Shown one piece after another: positions 41,209 through 50,264 of a stretch of DNA of 64,000 nt. The position numbers and the translations under genes are program-made. The notes under the pieces are model-generated. The model was not told the DNA's origin. It saw only the letters and a program-made list of their open reading frames with translations, and ran no database searches. Source of the DNA: Brevibacterium zhoupengii (GTDB lineage Bacteria; Actinomycetota; Actinomycetes; Actinomycetales; Brevibacteriaceae); contig NZ_CP088298.1 in assembly GCF_021117425.1 (NCBI RefSeq), positions 2,170,001 through 2,234,000 of the forward strand, written 5' to 3'. Position 1 is the first letter of the stretch; each line of letters begins with the position of its first letter.

Positions 41209-42705
41209 TCATCTCAGCTGTGCGCCAACCCAGTCGGGCGACGCGTATCGAATCTGTCCGATGCGTTCGCTCACCTCTGCAGGGAAGGGGACGGTCGTGC
41301 CCGAGTTCTGGTCCACATGTAGGGCAACGATCTCCTCAGTGGCCACGAGCCGCCCCTCGACTCGCATTTCATAGGCCAGGTAAAGCTTCTTCGCCCCCGC
41401 CGCGACGAGAGTGGGCGTGACCTGCAGCTGCTGGCCGAGACTGACCTCGTCGAGATAGCGGATGTGGGATTCGACGGTGTAGAGCGAGGTGGAGTGTGCC
41501 GCCCGGTATGCCTGGTCGAGACCGATCTGGTCCATGACCTGGTCGGTGGCAAAACCGAAGACCAGGACGTAGAAGGCCTCGGACATGTGGCCGTTGTAGT
41601 CAATCCACTCGGCGATGACCTGGGTCCGATAGTCATCAAGCTCGCCCGGCTCGCTGTTCCCAGGAGAAGCCGTATCCTGGTGCACTGCTTCTGCCGCGAT
41701 GTTGCTCGCCGAGGTGGTTCGGGTCTGGGTTTCCCGCGTGGACTCGAGGTCGCCGGTGAGCCTGCGCAATGCGATGATGCCTGCATCCCGCGTGGCGATG
41801 AGGTCGGGAATGGTGCTGTCTCCTGCAGCCACATCACAACCGGCCACAACATCGTCACGCAGCTTCTGGGTGAGCTCCGGGGCCTCTAGCCGCGTCCACG
41901 GGGACTTCAGCGAAGGACCGAAGTGGTCGAGCATGTGCGCCATCCCGCCCTCACCGCCGGCAAGGTGGAAGGTCAGCATCGGGCCCTGGAAAGGCCAGCG
42001 GAGACCGGGACCGTCGGTGATGGAACGGTCGATCTGTTCGACCGTCGCCTCACCGTGGTCGATCATATGCAGAGCCTCTCGCCATTGCGCCTCTTGGAGG
42101 CGGTTGGCGATGAAGCCGGGGACCTCGTGGTCCATTCTGATGACGGACTTCCCGACGCGAGTGTAGAAGTCGGCCGCCCAATCGACGGCTTCGACAGCCG
42201 TGGACTCTCCGCCGACGACTTCGACGAGCGGGATGAGGTAGGGAGGATTGAACGGATGCCCGACAACCAGGCGCTCGGGATGCTCGGCATCGAGTGCCAT
42301 CTCGGTCATACTGTAGCCCGACGTGGAGGAGCCGATGACCACATGTTCGTCACACACAGCATCGATACTGGCGAGGAGACTGCGTTTGAGTTCGAGGTTC
42401 TCCGGGGCGGACTCCTGGACGAATCCGGTCCCGGCGACCGCCTCGGCGAGGTCGGTGTGCACCGTCCAGGCGTCCTTGTCAGCACCCGCGACCATGTCGA
42501 GTTCGGCCAGCGCAGGCCATGCCGCGTCGATGAGGCGGGTCAGCTTCTCGGCCGCATCCGGTGCCGGGTCCCAGACCTTGACGGTGAACCCCTGAGCGAG
42601 AAAGTACGCTGCCCAGCCCCCGCCGATGGTGCCGGCTCCGATGCAGGTGACAGTCGTGATCGACTCGACGTCTGGATAGGACGGAGCAGTGAGCACGGCG
42701 CTCAC
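41209..42705 (-). CDS. L-carnitine dehydrogenase fused to a hotdog thioesterase
   Basis: A 498-residue fusion. Residues 1 to about 320 are a 3-hydroxyacyl-CoA dehydrogenase-like domain (TCIGAGTIGGGWAAYFLAQGFTVKVWD; GHPFNPPYLIPLVEVVGG). Residues from about 355 form a thioesterase (VIAEWIDYNGHMSEAFYVLVFGFATDQVMD). This pairing is known for L-carnitine dehydrogenases with betainyl-CoA thioesterase activity, which oxidise carnitine to 3-dehydrocarnitine and later free glycine betaine. The neighbouring BKACE enzyme links the two steps. It overlaps that gene by four bases. Confidence 0.88.
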   Translation of the reverse strand: MSAVLTAPSYPDVESITTVTCIGAGTIGGGWAAYFLAQGFTVKVWDPAPDAAEKLTRLIDAAWPALAELDMVAGADKDAWTVHTDLAEAVAGTGFVQESAPENLELKRSLLASIDAVCDEHVVIGSSTSGYSMTEMALDAEHPERLVVGHPFNPPYLIPLVEVVGGESTAVEAVDWAADFYTRVGKSVIRMDHEVPGFIANRLQEAQWREALHMIDHGEATVEQIDRSITDGPGLRWPFQGPMLTFHLAGGEGGMAHMLDHFGPSLKSPWTRLEAPELTQKLRDDVVAGCDVAAGDSTIPDLIATRDAGIIALRRLTGDLESTRETQTRTTSASNIAAEAVHQDTASPGNSEPGELDDYRTQVIAEWIDYNGHMSEAFYVLVFGFATDQVMDQIGLDQAYRAAHSTSLYTVESHIRYLDEVSLGQQLQVTPTLVAAGAKKLYLAYEMRVEGRLVATEEIVALHVDQNSGTTVPFPAEVSERIGQIRYASPDWVGAQLR

Positions 42706-43613
42706 AGGTCGAGTCCTGTCACCATCGGCGTCTGTACGCGCAGATCAAGGATCTGGCGAGCCTCGTCAGGTGTGGCGACGTCGGCGCCCAGGCCCTCGAT
42801 GATGTCGACGGCGCGTTCGGTCAGTGACGCATTGGTGGCCTTGACCCCTTTGGCCAGGTACAGGTTGTCCTCGAGCCCGACCCGAGCATGGCCTCCGGCG
42901 AGCACGGATTGGGCCACCCACGGCAGCTGGTTGCGACCGATGGCGAAGGACGTGAACTGGGCACCTGTCGGGAGCATGTTCACCATCGCCGTCAGCAGTC
43001 CGGCATCGACCGGTGCACCGTATGGGACTCCCATGCACAGCTGGTAGAGCGGCGGCGGGTCGATGAGTCCCTCTTCGACGAGCACGTTGGCGAACCACAG
43101 GTTGCCGGTGTCGAAGATCTCAAGCTCGGGTCGGACCCCCAAGGTCTGGATCTTCTTTGACCCTTCGCGCAGCATGTCGGGTGTGGATACGTAGATATTG
43201 GATCCGTCACCGAAATTCAGCGAGCCGCAGTCGAGAGTGCAGATCTCCGGCAGAAGCTCCTCGACATGAGGGAGTCTCTCCAGAGCATTGACGAGGTCGG
43301 TGCCCGGCATATGCGTCGTCGGATCCTGAGGGTCGACGACCAGGTCTCCGCCCATGCCTGCGGTGAGGTTGATGACGGGATCGACATCGGAGGCGCGGAT
43401 GAGGCGGACGACTTCCCGATAGTGGGCGACCTCGCGGGAACCCTGCTTGGTGTCGAGGTCGCGGACATGGATGTGCACCACAGAGGCACCAGCTCGTGCT
43501 GCGGCGATCGCATCGTCGGCGATCTCCTGCGGTGTGACCGGGACGTGTTCGCTCTTGTTCGCTGTATCGCCGGCGCCGGTGACGGCGCAGGTGAGAATGA
43601 CCTTGCGATTCAT
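42702..43613 (-). CDS. BKACE family beta-keto acid cleavage enzyme (3-dehydrocarnitine cleavage)
   Basis: A 303-residue zinc-dependent TIM-barrel enzyme of the 3-keto-5-aminohexanoate cleavage family. The segments VHIHVRDLDTKQGS (zinc histidines), INLTAGMGGDLV, TLDCGSLNFG and GLEDNLYLAKGVKATN are typical. Beside carnitine dehydrogenase it most likely converts dehydrocarnitine and acetyl-CoA to betainyl-CoA and acetoacetate. It is coupled to the regulator gene upstream and the dehydrogenase downstream by ATGA overlaps. Confidence 0.88.
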   Translation of the reverse strand: MNRKVILTCAVTGAGDTANKSEHVPVTPQEIADDAIAAARAGASVVHIHVRDLDTKQGSREVAHYREVVRLIRASDVDPVINLTAGMGGDLVVDPQDPTTHMPGTDLVNALERLPHVEELLPEICTLDCGSLNFGDGSNIYVSTPDMLREGSKKIQTLGVRPELEIFDTGNLWFANVLVEEGLIDPPPLYQLCMGVPYGAPVDAGLLTAMVNMLPTGAQFTSFAIGRNQLPWVAQSVLAGGHARVGLEDNLYLAKGVKATNASLTERAVDIIEGLGADVATPDEARQILDLRVQTPMVTGLDL

Positions 43614-44500
43614 AATGACTCCTCATCAGGGTTGGGTTTGACGATTGCGCGTTTGAGATAACTGGAGACACGGCGTCGGAATGTGGCGACATCCATGATT
43701 CCGGTGAGTACTTTGACTCCGAGTCCGTCGAGCAGTGCGGTGAGCTCATCGGTCATAGCGGCACTGTCGCCGGGACGGAAGAGCCCCTCCGACTGACCTG
43801 CTTCGATGGTGGAGCGAACGGTCTGCGACCAGCGTTCGTAGTGCGCCGGATAATCGGAGCTGTAGGGGTCTTCAAGGCCGAGCCTGGCCCAGGTCTGGAG
43901 CCAGATGGACCACTCGCTTCGTGCGGTGCGGCCGATGGGCGACTGCAGTTCGAGCAGGCGTTCGAGCCGGCGATGCGGGCTGGGGATCTCGCCGAGCCAC
44001 GCGATCTGCCGATCGAAGGCGAGTTTGACTGAGTATCCGAGTGCTGCGTCAAAGAGGTCGGACTTGCCATTGAAGTAGTAGTGGATGCTCGCATTCGAAA
44101 CACCCGCGGCTTCGGCAATGTCCGCGATTCGCACGGTTTCGTAGCCGTGGCGGGCGAACAGGTCCCAGGCGGTCTCGACGATGAGTCTGCGTGGCGAGGA
44201 ATCCAATGACGGTGTCAGGGTCTGGTCTGATTCCGCTTGAAAGCGCAGGGGAGTCGCGGACACCTGTGATTCGTCACCGAGCAGCCACTTGACTGTCACC
44301 CCGGTTGCGGTGGCGAAGCTGAGGAGCTCCGAGGTGCCGAATCTGCGTCGACCAGACAGGGACTTCGACAGTTTGGTCTCGTCGATTCCGATGCTTGCGG
44401 CCACATGTCGCTGAGACAGTTCACTGGCGCGCAGTGCTTCTTTGGCCCGCTGTGCAGTGTCCCCGCCGTCCCTGCTGTTGGGCTCAATGCGATCCGTCAT
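43610..44500 (-). CDS. XRE-TetR fusion transcriptional regulator
   Basis: A 296-residue protein with two DNA-binding domains. An N-terminal XRE-type HTH (AKEALRASELSQRHVAASIGIDETKLSKSLSGRRRFGTSELLSFATATGV, about 20-75) is followed by a TetR HTH (IVETAWDLFARHGYETVRIADIAEAAGVSNASIHYYFNGKSDLF, about 105-150) and a TetR-like ligand domain. It heads the carnitine operon and overlaps the BKACE gene by four bases, so it probably controls its own operon. Start ATG 44500 lies seven bases after TAGATT (44508-44513 complement), a leaderless layout. Confidence 0.88.
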   Translation of the reverse strand: MTDRIEPNSRDGGDTAQRAKEALRASELSQRHVAASIGIDETKLSKSLSGRRRFGTSELLSFATATGVTVKWLLGDESQVSATPLRFQAESDQTLTPSLDSSPRRLIVETAWDLFARHGYETVRIADIAEAAGVSNASIHYYFNGKSDLFDAALGYSVKLAFDRQIAWLGEIPSPHRRLERLLELQSPIGRTARSEWSIWLQTWARLGLEDPYSSDYPAHYERWSQTVRSTIEAGQSEGLFRPGDSAAMTDELTALLDGLGVKVLTGIMDVATFRRRVSSYLKRAIVKPNPDEESL

Positions 44501-44531
44501 AGCCGTCAATCTATCGCCCGTGTGCGTAAAT

Positions 44532-44565
44532 CGCAAGCAATACTGATCGATAATCAGAACTTGCG
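44532..44565. promoter_or_regulatory. Operator-like palindrome between the XRE-TetR regulator and the decarboxylase
   Basis: CGCAAG (44532-44537) and CTTGCG (44560-44565) flank a central ATCGAT on the same dyad axis. It lies about 30 bases upstream of the regulator start and 127 bases from the divergent decarboxylase, a good place for a TetR-type operator. Confidence 0.5.
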
Positions 44566-44691
44566 TACGATGAAGCTCGAGACGTTGCACCAGATTCGGA
44601 CCTGAAGAAGCGCGACGAGCGGTAGTCGAGCGGATATTGTCGAAGGGACGAACGAACCAGCTTTTGCCACCGCCCTCACCAGGAGGACCCC

Positions 44692-46065
44692 ATGACCGAC
44701 AATCTCCATTCTCGAATGCACGTCGTATCCGACGAGACCCGTAACCTCGTCAACCTCGTCCTCGACTATTCGCGTCGACGGACTTTGGCTGTCGACACTC
44801 CGCTCGACCATCCGACGACCGAAACGGAGCTCAAGCGTCTGGCCGGACCGACCATCACCGAAGACGGTGTCGGGTCTTCACGCGCTCTGGCGATCTTCGA
44901 GCACATCTTCGCTCCCGCCTGCATCACCACAGACCACCCGAAGTATCTGTCCTTCATCCCCAGCGCGCCGACGAAGGCCGCAGTGGCATTTGACTTGGTG
45001 GTCTCAGCCAGTGCGCTCTACGGCGGCTCGTGGCTCGAGGGCGCGGGCGTCGTCCATGCCGAAAACGAAGTCCTGTCATGGCTGGCAGGCGAGTTCGGGC
45101 TGCCGGAGAGCGCTGGCGGCGTCTTTGTCCAAGGGGGCACGATCGGCAACCTGTCCGCCCTTGTCGCGGCTCGTGACGCGCGCAAGGCCCAGCTCGGCGA
45201 GGAGAAGCCGGGACGCTGGGTCATCGTGTGCAGTGCCGAAGCACACTCCTCGGTTGCTTCAGCGGCAGCTGTCATAGACGTCGATGTTGCACCTGTGTCA
45301 ACCGGTGACGACGGCATTCTGCGCCCAGAAGGTGTACGGGCGGCCCTCGAGCAGCACGGTGACGCGGTTATCGCCGTGGTGGCGACCTCGGGAACGACGA
45401 ACTTCGGCACCATCGATGACATTGCAGGAATCGCGGCACTCAAAGACGACTACGACTTCTGGCTCCATATTGATGGCGCCTATGGTCTGGCCGCGATGCT
45501 CTCCCCATTGGCACGACACAAGTTCGCCGGGGTCGAGTCGGCCGACTCCGTCATCGTCGATCCTCATAAATGGCTGTTCGCACCATTCGACGCGTGTGCA
45601 CTCATCTATCGCGATCCCGACCTGGGGCGGCGAGCGCACACTCAAAGGGCCGAATACCTCGACACGCTCACCGAGTCTCAGGAGTGGAGCCCCTCTGACT
45701 ACGCCATCCAGCTCACCCGTCGTCCGCGTGGACTGCCCCTGTGGTACTCACTGGCCAGTTATGGAGCCGAGACCTATCGTGAAGCCATCAGCCATTCGAT
45801 CGAACTGGCGATGCAGATCGGCACTGAGATCAAGAAGCGACCGAATCTCAGACTCGTTCGTGAACCCGAGCTCTCGGTCGTCGTCTTCGAACGTGATGAC
45901 TGGACGCGTGAGGACTATCAGCGATGGTCAGACCGGCTGCTCGAGGATCAGCGGGCCTTCGTCGTGCCCAGCTCACACCAGGGTCGGCCCAACGCAAGGT
46001 TTGCCATCGTCAACCCGCTGACGACTTTCGAGGATCTCGTCGATATTCTCGACACGATGGAGTGA
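44692..46065 (+). CDS. Group II PLP-dependent amino acid decarboxylase
   Basis: A 457-residue protein of the aromatic amino acid/diaminobutyrate decarboxylase superfamily. The PLP lysine is in SVIVDPHKWLFAPFDACALIY and the cofactor aspartate in FWLHIDGAYGLAAMLSP; GGVFVQGGTIGNLSALVAARDAR is also typical. RBS AGGAGG precedes ATG 44692. It is divergent from the carnitine regulator. Substrate is unknown. Confidence 0.88.
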   Translation: MTDNLHSRMHVVSDETRNLVNLVLDYSRRRTLAVDTPLDHPTTETELKRLAGPTITEDGVGSSRALAIFEHIFAPACITTDHPKYLSFIPSAPTKAAVAFDLVVSASALYGGSWLEGAGVVHAENEVLSWLAGEFGLPESAGGVFVQGGTIGNLSALVAARDARKAQLGEEKPGRWVIVCSAEAHSSVASAAAVIDVDVAPVSTGDDGILRPEGVRAALEQHGDAVIAVVATSGTTNFGTIDDIAGIAALKDDYDFWLHIDGAYGLAAMLSPLARHKFAGVESADSVIVDPHKWLFAPFDACALIYRDPDLGRRAHTQRAEYLDTLTESQEWSPSDYAIQLTRRPRGLPLWYSLASYGAETYREAISHSIELAMQIGTEIKKRPNLRLVREPELSVVVFERDDWTREDYQRWSDRLLEDQRAFVVPSSHQGRPNARFAIVNPLTTFEDLVDILDTME

Positions 46066-46157
46066 AGTCGATTCGTACGCAGTGAGACTGTTCTGAGTCG
46101 TTGTGAGGCCCAAAGCGTGGACCCGACCGACGCCGTCTTGCCGTCTTATGCCGCGAT

Positions 46158-46829
46158 TCAGTCCTTGGTGTGCTGCCGGGGTCTGAGCTCGACGGTGAAG
46201 GTGGGCAGGAGGAACTGTGTGATCGGTCCGATGGACACCGCATAGAGGGCGGTGCCGATCCCGAAGATGCCGCCGAGCAGCCAGCCGACGATGACCACGC
46301 TGACCTCGATGAGTGTGCGCACCAAGCGGATCGACTTTCCGGTGACGCGGGACAGGCCGGTCATCAGGCCATCGCGTGGGCCCGGTCCGAACTGCGAACC
46401 GATGTACATCGCCGAGGCGACGCCGTTGAGGATGATGCCGCCGATGAGGAGGGCGATGTTCCACCACAGTTCATCGGGCTGGGGCAGGAACAGCCGGGTG
46501 AGGTCCAGCGATGGTCCGATGAGGAGCGCGTTGAGCACCGTCCCGAGCCCAGGCTGCTGTTTGAGCGGGATCCAGATCAGGAGGACGAGGAACGAGGTGA
46601 TCGTCACGATGGTGCCGAAGGTCAGGGGCAGGTGCTTGATGATTCCCGAGTGGAGGACGTCCCAGGGCATCATGCCCAGGCCCGAGGTGACGATCATCGC
46701 CATCGAGGCACCGTAGAGGTAGAGACCAAGGATCAGCTGCGGCAGACGACGGGGGAGCCGACCGCTCTTGAGCTGTTGGATGGGACCGATATTCGCAAGT
46801 TCGCGCTTCGGTACGGGTGCTGATGACAT
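46158..46829 (-). CDS. YczE/YitT-like integral membrane protein
   Basis: A 223-residue protein with about five helices and the segments GLYLYGASMAMIVTSGLGMMPWDVLHSGI and SQFGPGPRDGLMTGLSR, typical of the YczE group (COG2364). Its function is unknown. It is divergent from a MocR regulator gene, the same arrangement as yczE-yczR in other bacteria, so that regulator probably controls it. Confidence 0.85.
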   Translation of the reverse strand: MSSAPVPKRELANIGPIQQLKSGRLPRRLPQLILGLYLYGASMAMIVTSGLGMMPWDVLHSGIIKHLPLTFGTIVTITSFLVLLIWIPLKQQPGLGTVLNALLIGPSLDLTRLFLPQPDELWWNIALLIGGIILNGVASAMYIGSQFGPGPRDGLMTGLSRVTGKSIRLVRTLIEVSVVIVGWLLGGIFGIGTALYAVSIGPITQFLLPTFTVELRPRQHTKD

Positions 46830-46895
46830 CGTTGGTCTTCCGGCTAGTTCTGGCTGATATTCCCATCATGTCGTGAACTGGTCTTGTATTAAAGG

Positions 46896-46905
46896 TCCAA
46901 TTGGA
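46896..46905. promoter_or_regulatory. Operator-like palindrome between yczE-like and MocR genes
   Basis: TCCAATTGGA, a perfect 10-base palindrome, flanked by TGGTC elements at about 46879 and 46912. It sits in the 135-base divergent intergenic region. Confidence 0.45.
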
Positions 46906-46964
46906 ACAAAGTGGTCATATCTCCATCGCTTCGGTGGACGAGTCATCGACACAGCGAGGTTGGC

Positions 46965-48416
46965 ATGAGCACACCAGTGATGAGCGGGACCAGATTGGCC
47001 GGCATCATCGGCACTGGCCCCTGGCCCGGGCCTGCCTATGATTCGCTGACGACTCGGATCTCGCGTGCCATCGGCGATGGACGTATTCCGGTCGGAGCCC
47101 GCCTGCCCAGTGAGCGAGAGGTCGCCGCTGCGACCGGACTGTCTCGGACGACAGCGACCCGTGCCTTTGCGAAGCTGCGTGAACAGGGATTCGTGCTCAC
47201 CCGTCGGGGGTCGGGCAGCGTGGTTCGGCTGCCGGAAGTGCCGGGCGGACGTATCGATCATCTTCTGACCCCGACAGGCTCGAACGAGGCGGAGATCGAC
47301 CTCACGTGCACCGCATCGGTGGCACCGCCCTGGTTGCTGGAAGCCTACGAACGTGCAGTCGCCAACGTCCACGCCTACCTTCCCGGCACCGGGTACTACC
47401 CCTCTGGGCTGCCCGTGCTCAGGGAGATCATCGCCGAACGTTTCACCGCTCGCGGGGTCCGCACCGATCCCGATCAGATCCTCATCACCTCTGGCGCCTT
47501 CGGTGCCGTGGCCATCGCAGTGCGTGCCCTCAACGAGGGGCGGGGCAGGGTGCTCATCGAGAGTCCCACCTACCCGAATGCGATTGCGACCCTTGAAGGG
47601 GCCGGCGCCTCCCTGGTGCCCTACCCACTCGAGCAGGGCCCTAACGGACATCACTGGGACATCGACGCTATGGACCACATTGCGCGCCAGACCCGGGTCC
47701 GTTCGGCATATCTCATTCCCGACTTTCACAATCCCACCGGTGCGCTCCTGCCCGAAGAACAGCGTCCCAGGCTCGGTGCGATGCTCAGGCGCAACTCAAT
47801 GGTGCCCATCTTCGATGAGTCCCTGGTCGAGCTGGGCCTCGACGGTGCTCCGACACCGACGCCGATGGCAGCCTTCGTACCCGACTCGATCACGGCTGGC
47901 AGCACCAGCAAGATCTTCTGGGGCGGGCTGCGCGTCGGTTGGCTGCGAATTCCCACCCACCGAATCGACACCATGGCGTCGACACGATTGAGTCTCGACC
48001 TCGGGGCTCCAGTCCTCGAGCAGCTCGTCGCCGTCGAACTCATGCGTGACCATGATGCGATCGTCGGCGAATACCGGGCCAAGCTGCGCGCGGCCAGGGA
48101 CAGCCTCGCGGGTCAGGTTCGGGCTCATCTTCCGTCCTGGGAGGTCATCGTGCCCGGTGGAGGCATGGCACTGTGGTGTCGACTGCCAGAGGAGCGTTCG
48201 GGTGCCCTGGCCATCGCGGCCCGCAAGCACGGGCTCGGTTTGGTCTCCGGACCGAATTTCGCCCCAGCTGGGGGACTGGACCGATGGATCCGACTGCCCT
48301 ACACCGTGTCCGAGACGGATCTGCACCAGGTTGGTCCTCGGCTGGCCGCTGCCTGGGACGATGCGCTGACGTTCACCGACCGTGTCCCCGCAGAGCGGAC
48401 CCGGACCGTCGCCTGA
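46965..48416 (+). CDS. MocR-type regulator (GntR HTH plus aminotransferase domain, YczR-like)
   Basis: A 483-residue protein. The N-terminal GntR winged helix (YDSLTTRISRAIGDGRIPVGARLPSEREVAAATGLSRTTATRAFAKLREQGFVLTRRGSGS) is followed by a fold-type I aminotransferase domain with the PLP lysine in AGSTSKIFWGGLRVGWLR. MocR proteins sense PLP or its adducts. Start ATG 46965 follows GCGAGG. The divergent yczE-like gene is the probable target. Confidence 0.9.
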   Translation: MSTPVMSGTRLAGIIGTGPWPGPAYDSLTTRISRAIGDGRIPVGARLPSEREVAAATGLSRTTATRAFAKLREQGFVLTRRGSGSVVRLPEVPGGRIDHLLTPTGSNEAEIDLTCTASVAPPWLLEAYERAVANVHAYLPGTGYYPSGLPVLREIIAERFTARGVRTDPDQILITSGAFGAVAIAVRALNEGRGRVLIESPTYPNAIATLEGAGASLVPYPLEQGPNGHHWDIDAMDHIARQTRVRSAYLIPDFHNPTGALLPEEQRPRLGAMLRRNSMVPIFDESLVELGLDGAPTPTPMAAFVPDSITAGSTSKIFWGGLRVGWLRIPTHRIDTMASTRLSLDLGAPVLEQLVAVELMRDHDAIVGEYRAKLRAARDSLAGQVRAHLPSWEVIVPGGGMALWCRLPEERSGALAIAARKHGLGLVSGPNFAPAGGLDRWIRLPYTVSETDLHQVGPRLAAAWDDALTFTDRVPAERTRTVA

Positions 48417-48461
48417 GCAGTCTGAAGGGAGCGGGGGACGGGCGCTGGGTACCATGAGGAT

Positions 48462-49253
48462 ATGGACCAGGACAGAGGCGACGCCGAGGCGCTCAACCAC
48501 GACGAACAGTATTCGACGGCCACAACCGTGGAGGATTTCAAGATCAACCTCGCCGAGGTGAATCGGCGCATCGAGACTGCTGCCGTGCGAGTGGGCCGGG
48601 ACGCCGCTGAGGTCGAGCTGCTGCCGGTCAGTAAGACAGTCCCGCAGGAGAGGGTCCGGCAGGCCGTTGCCGCCGGCTGTCACAAACTCGGGGAGAATAA
48701 GGTGCAGGAGGCCTTCCGGAAGTCAGACGAGATGGCAGACCTTGACATCGAGTGGGCCGTGATCGGCCATCTGCAGTCGAACAAGGCCCGTGACGTGGCG
48801 AAGTTCGCATCCGAGTTCCAAGCCCTCGACCGACTCAAAGTAGCTGCCGCCCTTGACCGACGGCTCCAGGCTGCAGGACGCAGCCTCGACGTCTACGTCC
48901 AGATCAACACCTCCGCCGAGGACTCGAAGTTCGGAATGCCGCCGGAAGAGCTGCCCGACTTCCTGCGCGAACTGCCGCAGTTCTCGTCCCTGAAGGTCCA
49001 GGGCCTGATGACTCTCGCGATCTTCTCCTCCGACATCGCTCGTGTGCGCACCTGCTTCCAGCGCCTGCGGACCCTGCGGGACCAGGCCCGAGACACCGAC
49101 CCCGAGCTGATCGGTCGCGGAAAACTCTCAATGGGCATGTCCGGAGACTACGAGGTGGCTATCGAAGAAGGAGCGAACTGCGTCCGCGTGGGCCAGGCCA
49201 TCTTCGGCAAGCGGGCATTGCCCGACAGCTACTACTGGCCGGAAGACAACTGA
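48462..49253 (+). CDS. YggS-family pyridoxal phosphate homeostasis protein
   Basis: A 263-residue PLP-binding TIM-barrel protein without known enzyme activity. The PLP lysine is in ELLPVSKTVPQ, and GENKVQEAF, WAVIGHLQSNK and LSMGMSGDYEVAIEEGANCVRVGQAIFG are all diagnostic. An N-terminal extension of about 25 residues is longer than usual. The start has TACCAT six bases before GAGGAT-ATG, so the mRNA may have little or no leader. Confidence 0.92.
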   Translation: MDQDRGDAEALNHDEQYSTATTVEDFKINLAEVNRRIETAAVRVGRDAAEVELLPVSKTVPQERVRQAVAAGCHKLGENKVQEAFRKSDEMADLDIEWAVIGHLQSNKARDVAKFASEFQALDRLKVAAALDRRLQAAGRSLDVYVQINTSAEDSKFGMPPEELPDFLRELPQFSSLKVQGLMTLAIFSSDIARVRTCFQRLRTLRDQARDTDPELIGRGKLSMGMSGDYEVAIEEGANCVRVGQAIFGKRALPDSYYWPEDN

Positions 49254-49263
49254 ACCCTGCATC

Positions 49264-50232
49264 GTGATCGCGTCACTGAACAGACACCAAATCCTCTGGT
49301 ACCTCATCGCCATCGGGGCAGGAGCCCTCATCGGTCATGGCCTGCCGGGAGCATCACCAGCGGCTGGCGCTGCAATCACACCCTGCCTCATCGCACTGCT
49401 GTTCGTGACCTTCCTCGATATCCCCTTCGATGCGATACGAGACTCCTTCAGCGACCTGCGATTCCTCGGAGCCGTAGCCCTCGCGAACTTCCTCATCGTC
49501 CCGCTCGTCGTCGCCGGTCTCCATGCCGTCATGCCTCTGGAAGACGAGCTCGTCATACCCGTCCTCATCGTCCTGCTCACCCCCTGCATCGACTACGTCC
49601 TCGTCTTCACCCGACTGGCAGGGGGAGACCACACCCGTCTGCTCGCCCTGACCCCTGTGCTCATGATCGTCCAGATCATCCTGCTGCCCGTCTACCTGTG
49701 GATCATCCTCGACGGCACCGGCATAGGTGCGATCGCTCCAAGACCAGTCATCACCGCGCTGCTCGTGTTCATCATCATTCCGTTGGCAGCCTCCCTCGTG
49801 ACGCGTGGACTCGCCCGCCGATCAACACTCGCGGATCGGAGCATCCACGCAGCCTCGCAGTCCATGGTCATGCTGATGATGATCACTCTGGCCGCGATCG
49901 CTGCAGCACAGGTCCCGCTGATCACACCGCACCTTCTCGACCTGAGCGGTGCCATCGCAGCATTCCTCGTGTTCGCCCTCGTCATGACCGTTCTCGGATG
50001 GCTCATGGCTCGCACGCTGTCGCTGCCAGTGGGAACCGGTCGAGCCCTCGTCTTCACAGCCGTGACACGCAACTCGCTTGTCATGCTCCCGATCGTGCGA
50101 GCCATCACCTCTGACGGACTGGGGCCAGCAGCCGTGGTCGCACAGACGATCGTCGAGCTTGTCTTCATGCTCATCCTCGTCCGTGTAGTCCCACGCGTCC
50201 TCCCCGGAACCGCGGTGTCCGAAAACCGCTAG
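49264..50232 (+). CDS. BASS/ACR3-like transporter
   Basis: A 322-residue polytopic protein with about ten helices, in the bile acid:sodium symporter/arsenite permease superfamily. The segment LLTPCIDYVLVFTRLAGG carries the cysteine found in ACR3-type transporters, and FTAVTRNSLVMLPIVRAIT is the second conserved repeat. Start is GTG 49264, ten bases after the yggS-like stop. Arsenic transport is possible but there is no arsenic regulator or reductase next to it. Confidence 0.8.
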   Translation: MIASLNRHQILWYLIAIGAGALIGHGLPGASPAAGAAITPCLIALLFVTFLDIPFDAIRDSFSDLRFLGAVALANFLIVPLVVAGLHAVMPLEDELVIPVLIVLLTPCIDYVLVFTRLAGGDHTRLLALTPVLMIVQIILLPVYLWIILDGTGIGAIAPRPVITALLVFIIIPLAASLVTRGLARRSTLADRSIHAASQSMVMLMMITLAAIAAAQVPLITPHLLDLSGAIAAFLVFALVMTVLGWLMARTLSLPVGTGRALVFTAVTRNSLVMLPIVRAITSDGLGPAAVVAQTIVELVFMLILVRVVPRVLPGTAVSENR

Positions 50233-50264
50233 TAATGTTCCGAGATCACGAGCAGAATGGTCAT

